Assembly: GCA_937916515.1 (NCBI GenBank)
Contig: CALFSX010000152.1
Location: forward strand, 19,943-83,942
Length of the DNA: 64,000 bases
DNA from: an uncultured Planctomycetaceae bacterium
GTDB lineage: Bacteria; Planctomycetota; Planctomycetia; Planctomycetales; Planctomycetaceae
Reading direction: 5' to 3'
Shown piece after piece: positions 9,410-17,839 of this stretch. The position numbers and the translations under genes were made by a program. The notes beneath the pieces were generated by a model. It was not told the origin of the DNA. It saw nothing but the letters and a program-made list of their open reading frames with translations, and ran no database searches. Numbering within the stretch: position 1 is the stretch's first letter; each line of letters begins with the position of its first letter.

Positions 9410-10081
9410 CGTCTCGGAGGTCTCGAATCTATGAAGTGCAGTGCCTTACCATTGCTCTTCATTTGTACACAGACTCTCAGGACATCCAGTCTTTCCATCT
9501 CCTGAGCACCCGCAACAGGCGTGCTTCGACAAACCGAAACACTCCACAAAATAGACTCACAGTCGACCCGCGAAGGAAAACACGCGTCGCCGATCTCAGC
9601 TGCAGTCGCCACAACCTGGCCAGCCAAGTGCCAGCCAGCACTCATCACATCGACTGAACACTCAACGCTGAGTGTTCTCACTCGCTTTCACAGCGGCTTA
9701 CTGCATGCCAGGAACTCCTCTTCATCCGTGAGGTATTCAGGGAATGCGTTGAGTGATTTCCCTATACCGATCGACTTTGCATCTTCGGAAATCGGAAGGG
9801 GAAACCACCCACAGCAAACACCCTCATCACTGAACGCCGAAGAGTGCACATAGATACAGATGGGTATTGAAATCCCACAGAGAACCTTCCCCACATAGTA
9901 ACGCCATGGGCACTTTTGCTGACCTTAAGCTTGAATCCGAATGCTTCAAGATCCGAATGACCAAGCTTAGGCACACCCTGGCCACTGGCTTCCAATTGGC
10001 GACTGAAGACAACTCCGAATCAATATCAAGGGACCGGTTTACAACGAAGCAAAACCCTTTTCAGCTAAAGGAGAAAAACGA
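9410..10081. other. Long non-coding leader upstream of the LuxR-type gene
   Basis: No convincing gene lies in these 670 bp; the short open frames lack start signals and family similarity. It contains a 9-bp inverted repeat at 9656-9677 (GAACACTCA, four bases, TGAGTGTTC), which could be an operator. A purine-rich ribosome-binding site (AAAGGAG) sits just before 10082. The length suggests a long leader or promoter region for the regulator gene. Confidence 0.5.
9656..9677. promoter_or_regulatory. 9-bp inverted repeat, possible operator
   Basis: GAACACTCA-acgc-TGAGTGTTC is a perfect dyad about 405 bp upstream of the LuxR-type gene. There is no T-tract, so a protein-binding site is more likely than a terminator. 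The binding protein is unknown. Confidence 0.4.
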
Positions 10082-10879
10082 ATGACGCCTTTTCAAAACG
10101 AAGCAAAAAAAACTGGTCCAACACCATTCACCGTATTCACAGGCAATGGACAGCAGTCAGAACTTTCCCCCGCACAGATCGCTCAATGGCGGATGCAGAT
10201 TAACGAGAACCTGCACTCGATGATTGTTCTGGGAGCTGACTTCAAGCCCATGTTACTTAACGAAGCTCTGCGACAACGACTTTCCAACCCCGACAACATG
10301 CAGGGCACAGATGAACCACTCGCGTTTGTCTGGGAAACCATCTGCCAAACAGTTGGGCGGATGGTTGCGGAAGCTGCTGGAACTCAAGCCAGCGAATTGG
10401 CCGAAGCATTCCCTCTGCACAAGTCATGCTTCGTTGCCGTTGGCACTCTGATTCGCAACAACAGCGGAACTTACATCGCAGCCGTCATCAACATTGCAGA
10501 AATCACCAGCTCTGCAAGCCGACTGATTCCAGCCACATCAGAACCTGCCGCCAGCAGCGCACCCACCGAATTGCCACAGGAATTCACAGACTGGGTTTCG
10601 CGTCGAGAACTGGCTCGCACCAAGATGTCTAAGCTTTCGCGACGAGAATCTCAGGTTGTGGCACTTGTATCGAACGGCTTCCCCAACAAAAGCATTGCTC
10701 ACGAACTGGATATCAGCGTCAAGACAATCGAAAAGCACCGCGCCAACGCAACTCGCAAACTGGGCGTTAGCAGCACTCCGGAAATGGTGCGAATTGCAGT
10801 GACCGCCAACGGAGACAGCCTGTTCCTCAAAAAAGACTCTGACGACAACGACAGCACTGCTGCGAATGCCAGCGAATAA
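10082..10879 (+). CDS. LuxR/GerE-type transcriptional regulator with PAS-like N-terminus
   Basis: This 265-residue regulator has an AAAGGAG ribosome-binding site just upstream of its ATG. Residues 184-242 form a LuxR-type helix-turn-helix: LSRRESQVVALVSNGFPNKS, then IAHELDISVKTIEKHRANATR. Residues about 35-140 (NENLHSMIVLGADFKPMLLN) look like a PAS-type sensor fold; there is no receiver domain, so it is not a classical response regulator. A Ser/Ala/Pro-rich linker at 142-165 joins the two parts. The acidic tail ends in DDNDSTAANASE. It is a single gene with a long upstream region, suggesting complex control; target genes and ligand are unknown. Confidence 0.8.
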   Translation: MTPFQNEAKKTGPTPFTVFTGNGQQSELSPAQIAQWRMQINENLHSMIVLGADFKPMLLNEALRQRLSNPDNMQGTDEPLAFVWETICQTVGRMVAEAAGTQASELAEAFPLHKSCFVAVGTLIRNNSGTYIAAVINIAEITSSASRLIPATSEPAASSAPTELPQEFTDWVSRRELARTKMSKLSRRESQVVALVSNGFPNKSIAHELDISVKTIEKHRANATRKLGVSSTPEMVRIAVTANGDSLFLKKDSDDNDSTAANASE

Positions 10880-10955
10880 CGTGGAATTCCACAGTACGGT
10901 CTGCGGCACGGATCACGAACAAATGACGAAATCCAAGCCCCCAATAGATGGCTGA

Positions 10956-10983
10956 ACCCGCAGAGCCCCGTAGTTCTGCGGGT
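10956..10983 (+). terminator. Hairpin after the LuxR-type gene
   Basis: ACCCGCAGA at 10956-10964 pairs with TCTGCGGGT at 10975-10983 around a 10-nt loop, 77 bp after the stop. No strong T-tract follows directly, though CCCCGTTTTCG comes soon after. This is a probable terminator of moderate quality. Confidence 0.5.
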
Positions 10984-11060
10984 ACTGATCACCCCGTTTT
11001 CGCAAACGACGATGCCAGATTTTGCAACCTGGCCGATTCAGCTTCAATGCCCCCAAGCCA

Positions 11061-11090
11061 GCCAACCTTTCAGGGTTGGCCGGTTTTGTT
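11061..11090 (+). terminator. Intrinsic terminator upstream of sucC
   Basis: GCCAACC at 11061-11067 and GGTTGGC at 11074-11080 form a 7-bp stem with a 6-nt loop, followed by CGGTTTTGTTTG. It is a second stop between the LuxR-type gene and sucC. The remaining 180 bp to the sucC ATG hold no gene. Confidence 0.65.
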
Positions 11091-11267
11091 TGCAGATTGA
11101 GAAAATCCGTGCCTGAGACCGCTCAATCGGCACAAATTGAAGTAAGTCATTCCGGCTGCCTCGAATGCGAATCCACAGACCGCTATAGTCCACGTTCGCA
11201 ACGGACGCCCTGCTCGTCCTGCAATCGAAACGAATTAGCCGACGCGACAGAATTTCGGACCATCCGC

Positions 11268-12455
11268 ATGAAGATCCACGAGTATCAGGCCAAGTCCCTT
11301 TTCAAAGCCGCTGGCGTTGCAGTGCCGGAAGGCATTGTCGCCAAAACAGCTGAAGAAGCGGCCAAAGCGTTTGAAACGCTTGGCGGCACATTAGCCGTTG
11401 TTAAGTCTCAGATTCACGCCGGTGGACGAGGCAAAGGGCGATTCAAAGAATACCCAGACCAGGCGGGCGTCGTGCTTGTACGATCAGCCGAAGAAGCCAA
11501 AGAAAACGCTCAGCGAATGCTGGGCAGCACGCTTGTCACCATTCAAACGGGCGACGAAGGTAAACAGGTTAATACTCTGTTTATCGAACAAGGCCTGAAG
11601 ATCGCTCGCGAACTCTATCTCGGTATCGTCGTCGATCGCGATGTTGGCGGCCCCGTGCTGATCATGTCATCCGAAGGTGGCATGGAAATCGAAGAAGTCG
11701 CTCACGACAACCCCGAAAAAATTCTGGCCGAACCATTCGACCTCAACGCCGGCCTGTTTCCCTATCAGGCTCGCAAACTTGCCTACGCTCTTGGCTTTGA
11801 CACCAAAGCCGTTCGCAGTGCCGAAAAGTTTCTTCCCAAGCTGTGTAAGTTCTTCGTGGACAACGACTGCAGCATGACGGAAGTCAACCCTCTGATTCTC
11901 ACCGAAGACGGCCAACTGATGGCTCTCGACGCCAAAGTCAGCTTTGACGAAAACGCCATGTTCCGTCACAAAGACCTTCTGGAACTTCGCGACCTTTCAG
12001 AAGAAGACGCGTCCGAAGTTCGAGCCGCCGATGCAGGCCTGAGCTACGTGAATCTGGACGGCACAATTGGCTGTCTTGTTAACGGTGCCGGGCTTGCCAT
12101 GAGCACCATGGATATCATCAAGCTTCACGGAGCCGAACCCGCCAACTTTTTGGACGTTGGGGGTGGAGCGAACGTTGAGCAGGTGTCTGAAGCGTTTCGC
12201 ATCATTCTTTCTGATGACAACGTTAAGGCCGTGCTTGTGAACATTTTCGGAGGCATCATGCGTTGCGACGTCATTGTCGAAGCGTTGCTGGAAGCCTACG
12301 AAAAGGTTGGAATCACAGTTCCTTTGGTTGTTCGACTGGAAGGAACAAACGTCGATAAGGCTCGCGAAATGCTGGACAACTGCGGTCGTGATATCATCAC
12401 AGCGGCAGACCTGACCGACGCGGCTCAGAAAGTTGTCGCGTCGCTGACTGCTTAA
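11268..12455 (+). CDS. sucC: Succinyl-CoA synthetase (ADP-forming) beta subunit
   Basis: The beta subunit of the TCA-cycle enzyme that converts succinyl-CoA to succinate with nucleotide phosphorylation. The ATG at 11268 gives [20 protein letters not shown], the normal N-terminus, and 395 residues (family about 385-400); the open frame extends upstream to 11022 but crosses a terminator. The ATP-grasp part shows [14 protein letters not shown] near residue 45, [19 protein letters not shown] near 205, and the C-terminal CoA-ligase part [13 protein letters not shown] and [13 protein letters not shown] near 295-330. It is followed after 178 bp by sucD on the same strand. Confidence 0.96.
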   Translation: MKIHEYQAKSLFKAAGVAVPEGIVAKTAEEAAKAFETLGGTLAVVKSQIHAGGRGKGRFKEYPDQAGVVLVRSAEEAKENAQRMLGSTLVTIQTGDEGKQVNTLFIEQGLKIARELYLGIVVDRDVGGPVLIMSSEGGMEIEEVAHDNPEKILAEPFDLNAGLFPYQARKLAYALGFDTKAVRSAEKFLPKLCKFFVDNDCSMTEVNPLILTEDGQLMALDAKVSFDENAMFRHKDLLELRDLSEEDASEVRAADAGLSYVNLDGTIGCLVNGAGLAMSTMDIIKLHGAEPANFLDVGGGANVEQVSEAFRIILSDDNVKAVLVNIFGGIMRCDVIVEALLEAYEKVGITVPLVVRLEGTNVDKAREMLDNCGRDIITAADLTDAAQKVVASLTA

Positions 12456-12605
12456 ATCGGGGCAGTCTGCTGTCGCTTTTGCCTTCCCGTTTCAAATGGG
12501 AAGATCAGCCGTTCGACGAAGCGGCATGGAAAAAACTGCAACAGGAAGTCTTGTCGCAAACCAATTGTTGTCCGCTGGGTATTGCTCGTCATACACCGAA
12601 AAACT

Positions 12606-12627
12606 GAACACTTCAAACTGAAAACTT
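12606..12627 (+). promoter_or_regulatory. 22-nt block identical to one before gnd
   Basis: The 22 nt begin GAACACTTCAAACTG and end AAAACTT, stopping 6 nt before the sucD ATG. The identical block lies at 57129-57150, 6 nt before the gnd ATG. It occupies the position of the ribosome-binding site but lacks a GGAG core. It may be a leader element or a copied fragment; function is inferred from position only. Confidence 0.5.
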
Positions 12628-12633
12628 GCAGTC

Positions 12634-13527
12634 ATGAGCATCCTTGTCACCAAAGAAACCAAAGTTATCTGTCAGGGCATCACCGGAAATTCCGGCTTGT
12701 TCCACAGTCAGAAATGCCGTGAGTACGCTCAGGAATGCCAGCCCGGCGTCGATGTTTTTGTCGGCGGAGTAACGCCTGGAAAAGGCGGCACCGAAGTTGA
12801 TGGCTTTGCGGTCTACAATTCGGTCGGTGAAGCCATGGAGAAAACCGGCGCCAACACTTCTATGGTGTTCGTGCCGCCTCCGTTCTGTGCCGACGCAATT
12901 CTGGAAGCCGCTGACGCCGGTATCGAATTGATCATTGCCATCACCGAAGGTATTCCGGTTGTGGACATGATCAAAGTTCGATTGGCCATGAGAGGCTCAA
13001 AAAGCCGTCTTGTCGGCCCGAACTGCCCGGGAGTCATCACGCCAGGCGTCGCCAAGATCGGCATCATGCCAGGTTACATTCATACTCCAGGCGGCATCGG
13101 CATCATCAGCAAAAGCGGCACGTTGACCTACGAAGCCGCATGGCAACTTGGTCGAGTCGGCCTGGGACAAAGCACGGCCGTTGGTATCGGTGGCGACCCA
13201 ATTGCCGGCACCAACTACATCGACCTGCTGGAAATGTTCCAGAACGATCCAGGCACAGACGGTATTCTGGTCATCGGAGAAATCGGTGGTAACGCCGAAA
13301 TCGAAGCCGCCGAATACATCAAATCGAACGTCACCAAACCGGTTGCCGGATTCATTGCAGGCCAGACGGCTCCTCCCGGCAAACGCATGGGACATGCGGG
13401 AGCAATCATTTCCGGTGGTGGCGGAACCGCAGCCGAAAAGATGGCCGCTCTGCGAGCAGCCGGCGTTAACGTTTCCGACAGCCCTGCCGGAATGGGCGAC
13501 GCCATGAAGGCAGCAATGGGCAAGTAG
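12634..13527 (+). CDS. sucD: Succinyl-CoA synthetase (ADP-forming) alpha subunit
   Basis: The 297-residue alpha subunit, which carries the phosphorylated histidine and the CoA site and pairs with SucC. Visible marks are [20 protein letters not shown] at the N-terminus, the CoA-binding [12 protein letters not shown], the [12 protein letters not shown] segment near residue 127, and the active-site histidine in [12 protein letters not shown] near residue 251. Length matches the family (about 290). It is separated from sucC by 178 bp, longer than usual, and is preceded by a 22-nt block shared with gnd. The strong hairpin at 13542 closes the unit. Confidence 0.96.
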   Translation: MSILVTKETKVICQGITGNSGLFHSQKCREYAQECQPGVDVFVGGVTPGKGGTEVDGFAVYNSVGEAMEKTGANTSMVFVPPPFCADAILEAADAGIELIIAITEGIPVVDMIKVRLAMRGSKSRLVGPNCPGVITPGVAKIGIMPGYIHTPGGIGIISKSGTLTYEAAWQLGRVGLGQSTAVGIGGDPIAGTNYIDLLEMFQNDPGTDGILVIGEIGGNAEIEAAEYIKSNVTKPVAGFIAGQTAPPGKRMGHAGAIISGGGGTAAEKMAALRAAGVNVSDSPAGMGDAMKAAMGK

Positions 13528-13541
13528 TCACACCGCAAAGC

Positions 13542-13579
13542 GTTCGCTGGCCTGATTAAATGATCAGGCCAGCGCGAAC
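13542..13579 (+). terminator. Hairpin after sucD
   Basis: GTTCGC+TGGCCTGAT pairs with ATCAGGCCA+GCGAAC, with a two-base bulge and a 6-nt loop, 14 bp after the sucD stop. No T-run follows, so termination may rely on Rho or the hairpin may stabilise the 3' end. Confidence 0.65.
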
Positions 13580-13605
13580 CTTTGCCAGCACACAGACGCT
13601 ACGCC

Positions 13606-14280
13606 ATGTCACACAAGTCTGAAGACGTTTCTCCGGGCATTCGAGAACACACGGTCATTTTCCCGGGCGGTCGCATCGAAGAAGTTCCAAACGATTGGGA
13701 ACTGCTGCCACCAGGCGATGCCGGCTTGACTCGCCGAGTCAAAGCGGCTGGCCCTTCATGGACAATGAAGGAAAAGAAAGGTCGCAAAACCTTTTCCCTG
13801 GGCGTCTACGCATCTGCTGCCATCATTGCAGAAAAGCGAGCCGAACTGGAAGCAGAACGCTCCACAGAAACCTACACCAAACGCCGAGTTGCCGACACCA
13901 AGCGACGAGAAAAAAAGCAGGAAGAATACGTCGATACGTTTCGAGACGCCGTGTTGAATTTTCTAAAATTCAACGCCCGCTACTACGACGTCGCCGATAA
14001 AATGGCGACCGCCATCACAGATCACGCCACTCCGGTCGGCAGCGGAACCGTGGCTCGCACGCAACGTATTCCCGTGGAACAGCGAGCCGAATCGGCCGTG
14101 ATCGCCTGGATGCGGCACCAGACGACTGCGTACGACCACATGAAGATCCCACGCGAAAAAGGCAGCCGTCGAGAAGTCCGCCGCATGCTGGCCGCCCAAT
14201 CCCGCCAACTGTTAACCGCCTACCGCCACGGCGAAGACGTCTCAGTACGCTGCCCACTAAAGCTGGCTCTCAAAGATTGA
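13606..14280 (+). CDS. DUF2293 domain-containing protein
   Basis: This is a 224-residue basic protein from the ATG at 13606; a TTG 24 bp upstream is also possible. Residues about 155-220 fit DUF2293: ESAVIAWMRHQTTAYDHMK, then a basic segment REKGSRREVRRMLAAQSRQL. Residues about 55-115 are a charged helix rich in Lys, Arg and Glu, possibly nucleic-acid binding. The biochemical role of DUF2293 is unknown. It lies between the sucD hairpin and the toxin island; codon use resembles the neighbours, so it is probably resident rather than part of the island. Confidence 0.72.
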   Translation: MSHKSEDVSPGIREHTVIFPGGRIEEVPNDWELLPPGDAGLTRRVKAAGPSWTMKEKKGRKTFSLGVYASAAIIAEKRAELEAERSTETYTKRRVADTKRREKKQEEYVDTFRDAVLNFLKFNARYYDVADKMATAITDHATPVGSGTVARTQRIPVEQRAESAVIAWMRHQTTAYDHMKIPREKGSRREVRRMLAAQSRQLLTAYRHGEDVSVRCPLKLALKD

Positions 14281-14304
14281 GACTTAATCCGCCCCAAGCC
14301 TGGG

Positions 14305-14328
14305 TGCCATGCCCTCGCTTGCGTGGCA
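14305..14328. repeat. REP-like hairpin at left border of toxin fragment
   Basis: TGCCATGC-cctcgctt-GCGTGGCA is an 8-bp dyad. It sits between the DUF2293 gene and the abrupt left end of the Hint-toxin homology (an in-frame stop at 14336-14338). It may mark a recombination junction. Confidence 0.45.
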
Positions 14329-14341
14329 GCCGATTTGACTT

Positions 14342-14964
14342 GAAATCGAAGCGGACGATGGCATTGGTCGGAATGTGGTGACGGGGACGATGGCTCATGC
14401 GGGAGCCAACATTTTGTATCTGAACATCACGGGGCTTGACGATCCACCGGGAGTCACCGACACGCATCCGATCTGGAGCGAAACTCGCCAGAACTTCGTT
14501 GTTGCCGGTCAGTTGGAAGTGGGAGAACAATTCCGCACGCTCACCGGAGAATCCGCGCCCCTCACAAAAATCCACCCCCACCGAGGACCACCAGAAATGG
14601 TGTTCAACCTCGAAGTCGATGCGGAATATGTGTACTCTGTGGCGGACGATGGGTTGCTTGTGCACAACGCGTGCTCTTCAACCTCCGGGCACAGCCCGGC
14701 TGCCGCACATGGGCAGGAAATGCACAAGGCATATAAGTTGGGGCTTGACGACCAGTTGAATACTTTCAACGAATTTGTCATTCCAGGTACTCGCAAGAAA
14801 ATCGACTTTCTTGACGTGGCAAACGGTGTAATCTACGAATTGAAGCCCAATAACCCCGGGCAATCTCGCGAGGATTGCGGCAGGGGCACGGGTATGCGAA
14901 CTTGCTTTCGCAATTGCCAGAGTATGCAAACAAAGTTTGGAAGGTTGTAATCGATGTCTACTAG
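14342..14964 (+). pseudogene. Truncated, frameshifted polymorphic toxin tip (Hint + PD-(D/E)xK nuclease)
   Basis: The frame is closed upstream by TGA at 14336. From there the translation is the second half of a pretoxin Hint domain: GVTDTHPIWSETRQNFVVAG, then VYSVADDGLLVHNAC. After it comes a nuclease-type toxin tip with KKIDFLDV and YELKPNNP (the D and ExK of a PD-(D/E)xK fold). At CCCC 14854-14857 the frame breaks: the continuing frame gives GQSREDCGRG and ends at 14950. A -1 shift restores the expected tail PRAISRGLRQGHGYANLL, then SQLPEYANKVWKVVIDVY, ending TAG at 14962-14964. The N-terminal delivery part is absent, so this is an orphan cassette. It could still be expressed from the GTG at 14375 if slippage occurs on C CCC. 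Confidence 0.75.
14345..14411 (+). repeat. 67-nt Hint segment, copy 1 (direct repeat with 15732-15798)
   Basis: Aligned by hand without gaps to 15732-15798: 13 of 67 positions differ, mostly at third codon positions, and the last 22 nt (from ATGGCTCATGCG) are identical. Both encode IEADDGxGRNVVTxTMAHAGAN. It is a diverged coding homology that could support recombination between the two fragments. Confidence 0.85.
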
Positions 14965-15448
14965 CGGCCCCAATTGGAAAGCCGCGACTCGCATGTTTAA
15001 GGACCATTTCACCAGCACCGCGACGAGACACGGCTTCCAGCAATTCAAGAAGGATATCTGGATTTATCCACAACGTGTGGGTGATCAGTGTATGACACGG
15101 GTTAAATTGCAAGCTTCAAGTCATTCCAGACTTTTCTATCCGAGGATTGGGATTCATGTCTTGGACACATTTAATCGGCAATACCATAGCGGATGTGAAG
15201 CAGATGATACGTACTTTGTCCTGATGCGAGGCACCCCAAAGGAACTTGGCGAAGCATTCGATTTGGAGAGTGATTTAGACTGGGAGCATCGGTGCGAGCA
15301 GCTTGAGGGATTTTGGAGTTTTACAGCGTCATTTTGTGAGCAATGCCGGACACGCTCAGGACTCAGGGAATTGGCTGCTGACAGTCAGATTCTTCTAATG
15401 TCGCCGCTCAGCGCAGAAATGGACAGGCTGGATGCACTAGACGCTTGA
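14954..15448 (+). CDS. Putative immunity protein to the adjacent nuclease toxin
   Basis: This is a 164-residue soluble protein. Its ATG at 14954 lies inside the last 11 nt of the frame-restored toxin reading frame (stop at 14962-14964), the overlap expected for translationally coupled toxin-immunity pairs. The N-terminus (WKAATRMFKDHFTSTATRHG) and the aromatic IWIYPQRVGDQCMTRVKLQA segment resemble, by eye, DUF4304-type proteins, which often serve as immunity proteins; this match is tentative. No signal peptide or membrane segment is seen. Base composition is more AT-rich than the housekeeping neighbours, as is usual for immunity genes. The role is inferred mainly from position. Confidence 0.6.
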   Translation: MSTSGPNWKAATRMFKDHFTSTATRHGFQQFKKDIWIYPQRVGDQCMTRVKLQASSHSRLFYPRIGIHVLDTFNRQYHSGCEADDTYFVLMRGTPKELGEAFDLESDLDWEHRCEQLEGFWSFTASFCEQCRTRSGLRELAADSQILLMSPLSAEMDRLDALDA

Positions 15449-15506
15449 ACTGCGTTTGCCTATTGCAAGCCCATGGGCCATCCACTTTTAAATCCGCACG
15501 AATCCG

Positions 15507-15854
15507 ATGCGACAGCAGACTCAGGCGGCTTCGGATATTGATCCTGCCACCTGGCGAGCTGTGCGTTTAAGGATGACTCAGGGCGGTGTGGAATATGACC
15601 TCGCCTTTCTGCGGCCGGTCAGCTGGCTCGACGCCACGGGAGCCAAAGTCGGTGGTTCGATCCACATGGAGCTGCACGAAATGGGGCTCGACGGGCAGGC
15701 CAAAGTCGTCGGCATTGATGCTTGCCCGCAGATCGAAGCAGATGACGGCACAGGCCGGAACGTCGTCACCCGCACAATGGCTCATGCGGGAGCCAACAGG
15801 CAGCTTCAACCATGGCCACCCTGTCGCATGAAGCCCAGGAACAACCACGAATGA
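15507..15854 (+). pseudogene. Second Hint-domain fragment (N-terminal half) of a polymorphic toxin
   Basis: The frame carries DPATWRAVRLRMTQGG, LLRPVSWLDATGAKVGG-like sequence (FLRPVSWLDATGAKVGG), IHMELHEMGLDGQAKVVGID and IEADDGTGRNVVTRTMAHAG, the pre-Hint and first Hint part of planctomycete polymorphic toxins. Similarity stops at 15798, exactly where the first fragment (14345-14411) continues into the rest of its Hint domain; beyond that the frame is unrelated and ends at 15854. The two fragments together would rebuild one Hint domain, which suggests rearrangement of a larger toxin gene. No delivery domain or toxin tip is present here. Confidence 0.7.
15732..15798 (+). repeat. 67-nt Hint segment, copy 2
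   Basis: Partner of 14345-14411: same length, no gaps, identical over the last 22 nt. Its right end coincides with the loss of Hint similarity. Confidence 0.85.
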
Positions 15855-15960
15855 CACGAATTTTGCGAATGACATGCTGACTGATGTCTTTCATTGAAAG
15901 AGCAAGGAGCATCGATAGTGGAGGATCGATAGGTACCACGCACATCGCATCCCCCCAGCT

Positions 15961-16272
15961 ATGGAGTATACATGCAGAATTGCAACAGCACTGGACTGCA
16001 CCATCACTTGCGTGTCCAAACACTTTCAGGCCCTTGAACTCGCAGCACACCAAACACGCCCCTATGCAGCAATTCTTAAAACGCGGCATTCCCAGCACCT
16101 GGTGAATGTTGAGTATACGACTCCCGACAACGGTGGAGTGATCACCGCGACGCTGATCGATGAAGAAAGCCTCGCTGTGATCCAAGGATTGGAGGTATTT
16201 CGGGGCGAAGATGTCGTATCGATCACTCGCAGCAACATCCGTCTCGACATCACTGATTTTCACATGAAGTAA
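15961..16272 (+). CDS. Small hypothetical protein in the toxin island
   Basis: This is a 103-residue open frame from an ATG at 15961. I do not recognise it. The second half is beta-rich and acidic (NGGVITATLIDEESLAVIQG, then LEVFRGEDVVSITRSN). There is no signal peptide, and the ribosome-binding site is weak. Its position downstream of a Hint fragment would suit an orphan immunity gene, but nothing in the sequence proves it. A longer minus-strand frame (15766-16263) covers the same DNA and is less plausible. Confidence 0.35.
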   Translation: MEYTCRIATALDCTITCVSKHFQALELAAHQTRPYAAILKTRHSQHLVNVEYTTPDNGGVITATLIDEESLAVIQGLEVFRGEDVVSITRSNIRLDITDFHMK

Positions 16273-16396
16273 ACGGAGTGTAGAACGTAGCAGCGACCTC
16301 CCGTCACCGTCTGCCGGAGCGGCTGGATTGGTGTTGACACACCCGTAACTGCTGAATCACACTCGACCGCCTGACAGGAATATGGCGTAAGAAACG

Positions 16397-16964
16397 ATGT
16401 CTGATTACCGACGATATTTTGTACCCGGCGGGACCTTCTTCCTGACCGTCGTGACGTACAAGCGGCGACCGATCCTGACTACGGAACATGGACGCGTTCA
16501 ACTTCGTCGCTCGATTGAGTCAGTGAGGAATCGCCATCCGTTTTGTCTGGTAGCCAACGTACTGCTGCCCGATCATTGGCATCTTCTGATGCAATTGCCG
16601 CCCGGTGATGTTCGGTGATGTTCGTTATCCGCTTCGCATGAAACAGATCAAGGCAGAGTTCACCGAACCGTGGCTTGAGTCACGGTTGCCGGAAGCAAAA
16701 GTGACGGAGTCGCAGCGAAAACGCGGTGAGCGAGGAATCTGGCAGCCGCGGTTCTGGGAACACACCGTTCGCGATGAAGATGACCTCAAACGCTGCGCTG
16801 ACTACATTCACTGGAACCCTTTAAAACATGATCTGGTGAACCGTGTTCGGGACTGGAAGTGGTCGTCATTTCATCGGTTTGCGCAGTTGGGAGAGTACGA
16901 TGTCGATTGGGGAGGAACCGCTCCGGATGGTGTCGATGACGAGGACTGGGGAGAACCGATATGA
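16397..16964 (+). pseudogene. REP-associated tyrosine transposase (RAYT), frameshifted
   Basis: The product would be a Y1/HUH transposase of the IS200-like RAYT type, which processes REP palindromes. The first frame (16397-16618) holds MSDYRRYFVPGGTFFLTVVT and the HUH site in LLPDHWHLLMQLP. The second frame (16605-16964) continues YPLRMKQIKAEF, FWEHTVRDEDDLKRCADYIH (the catalytic Tyr is in DYIH) and WNPLKHDLV. The break is a 10-bp tandem duplication, GGTGATGTTC at 16604-16613 and again at 16614-16623; removing one copy gives an uninterrupted frame of normal length (about 185 residues). The gene is therefore probably inactive. It sits beside the toxin fragments and in a window rich in REP-like repeats. 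Confidence 0.88.
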
Positions 16965-17108
16965 ACCCGACAGTTGACGACAAAAAGCAGGCCGGACCAA
17001 ACGGAATGCAGTTCCGGCACAAGCCAATTCGATCGCTGCATCATCTGCCGCGCATTGCCGGAGCCGCGTCGCTGTGCTCCTGGATCCGGCCTACTTCGTT
17101 TGATCCAC

Positions 17109-17150
17109 AAAAAACCCGGCACCTGGAAAAGTGCCGGGCTTTTTGTTTTT
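17109..17150. terminator. Bidirectional intrinsic terminator between RAYT and ndk
   Basis: CCCGGCAC (17115-17122) pairs with GTGCCGGG (17131-17138), with an A-tract on the left and CTTTTTGTTTTT on the right, so it can act on both strands. On the minus strand it closes ndk. Confidence 0.85.
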
Positions 17151-17192
17151 GATTCAGGTGGTTGTAAACGAACCACGTTCAATTCAATGAAC

Positions 17193-17660
17193 TTATAGTT
17201 CGTCCGCTGCACAGAGCCAGCTTCCCAGAGCGACGTTGAAGCTGCAGATTTCGTCGGCCTGGAAGTAGATGTTGATTTCTCGAGCGGCTGATTCAACGCT
17301 GTCGCTGCCGTGAATCATGTTCATCTGACGACTGCTGCCATAATCGCCTCGAATTGTGCCCGGAGCGGCGGCTCGACCGTTGGTGGCACCAATCAGAGTT
17401 CGCATGACGGAAACAGCTTCCGGACCTTCAACTACCATGGCCACAACGGGAGCTGACGTGATGAATTCTTCCAGGTCTGAATAGAACGGCTTCTCAACGT
17501 GTTCAGCGTAATGCTGCTTGCTGAGTTCGGCTGTGACGTTCAGCATTTTCATAGCGATCAGGTTAAGCCCCTTGTTCTCAATGCGAGAAACAATGGTGCC
17601 GATCAGTTTACGCTGGACGCCGTCAGGCTTAACAAGAATCAAAGTACGTTCGCAGGACAT
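17193..17660 (-). CDS. ndk: Nucleoside diphosphate kinase
   Basis: This 155-residue cytoplasmic enzyme exchanges the terminal phosphate between nucleoside triphosphates and diphosphates. The N-terminus MSCERTLILVKPDGVQRKLI is typical. The active-site histidine is H117 in NMIHGSDSVESA; RGDYGSS precedes it. Length is slightly above the usual 140-150 owing to a short C-terminal tail. It lies 179 bp downstream of carA on the same strand, so cotranscription is possible. The interval holds a fragment of the 130-bp repeat, and a shared terminator lies at 17109-17150. Confidence 0.96.
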   Translation of the reverse strand: MSCERTLILVKPDGVQRKLIGTIVSRIENKGLNLIAMKMLNVTAELSKQHYAEHVEKPFYSDLEEFITSAPVVAMVVEGPEAVSVMRTLIGATNGRAAAPGTIRGDYGSSRQMNMIHGSDSVESAAREINIYFQADEICSFNVALGSWLCAADEL

Positions 17661-17690
17661 GACAGAGAACTCAGTCTAATAATAGTTAAA

Positions 17691-17720
17691 AGTCTTACTC
17701 AAAATGATGCACGCACAATG
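17691..17720 (-). repeat. End fragment of the 130-bp repeat family
   Basis: AGTCTTACTCAAAATGATGC matches, in reverse, the right end of copies C and D; similarity fades after GCACGCACAATGC. It lies between carA and ndk. Only about 30 bp remain, so this is a remnant or an independent use of the end motif. Confidence 0.6.
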
Positions 17721-17839
17721 CCGCACCTTCTGAAGATTTCGAGCCGAGGCTCGGTTTTGAACGAAGGGCTCTGACCTTGCTGATAGAAGCATCGGGCCCT
17801 TGCCGGAAGTCACACACCCGACACTAAATTGGCTTCACG

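Noticed and set aside
11022..11267. Upstream extension of sucC
   Set aside because: It crosses a terminator; the normal SucC N-terminus begins at 11268.
15766..16263. 165-codon minus-strand frame across the Hint fragment and small ORF
   Set aside because: It crosses the end of clear plus-strand Hint similarity and has no family features.
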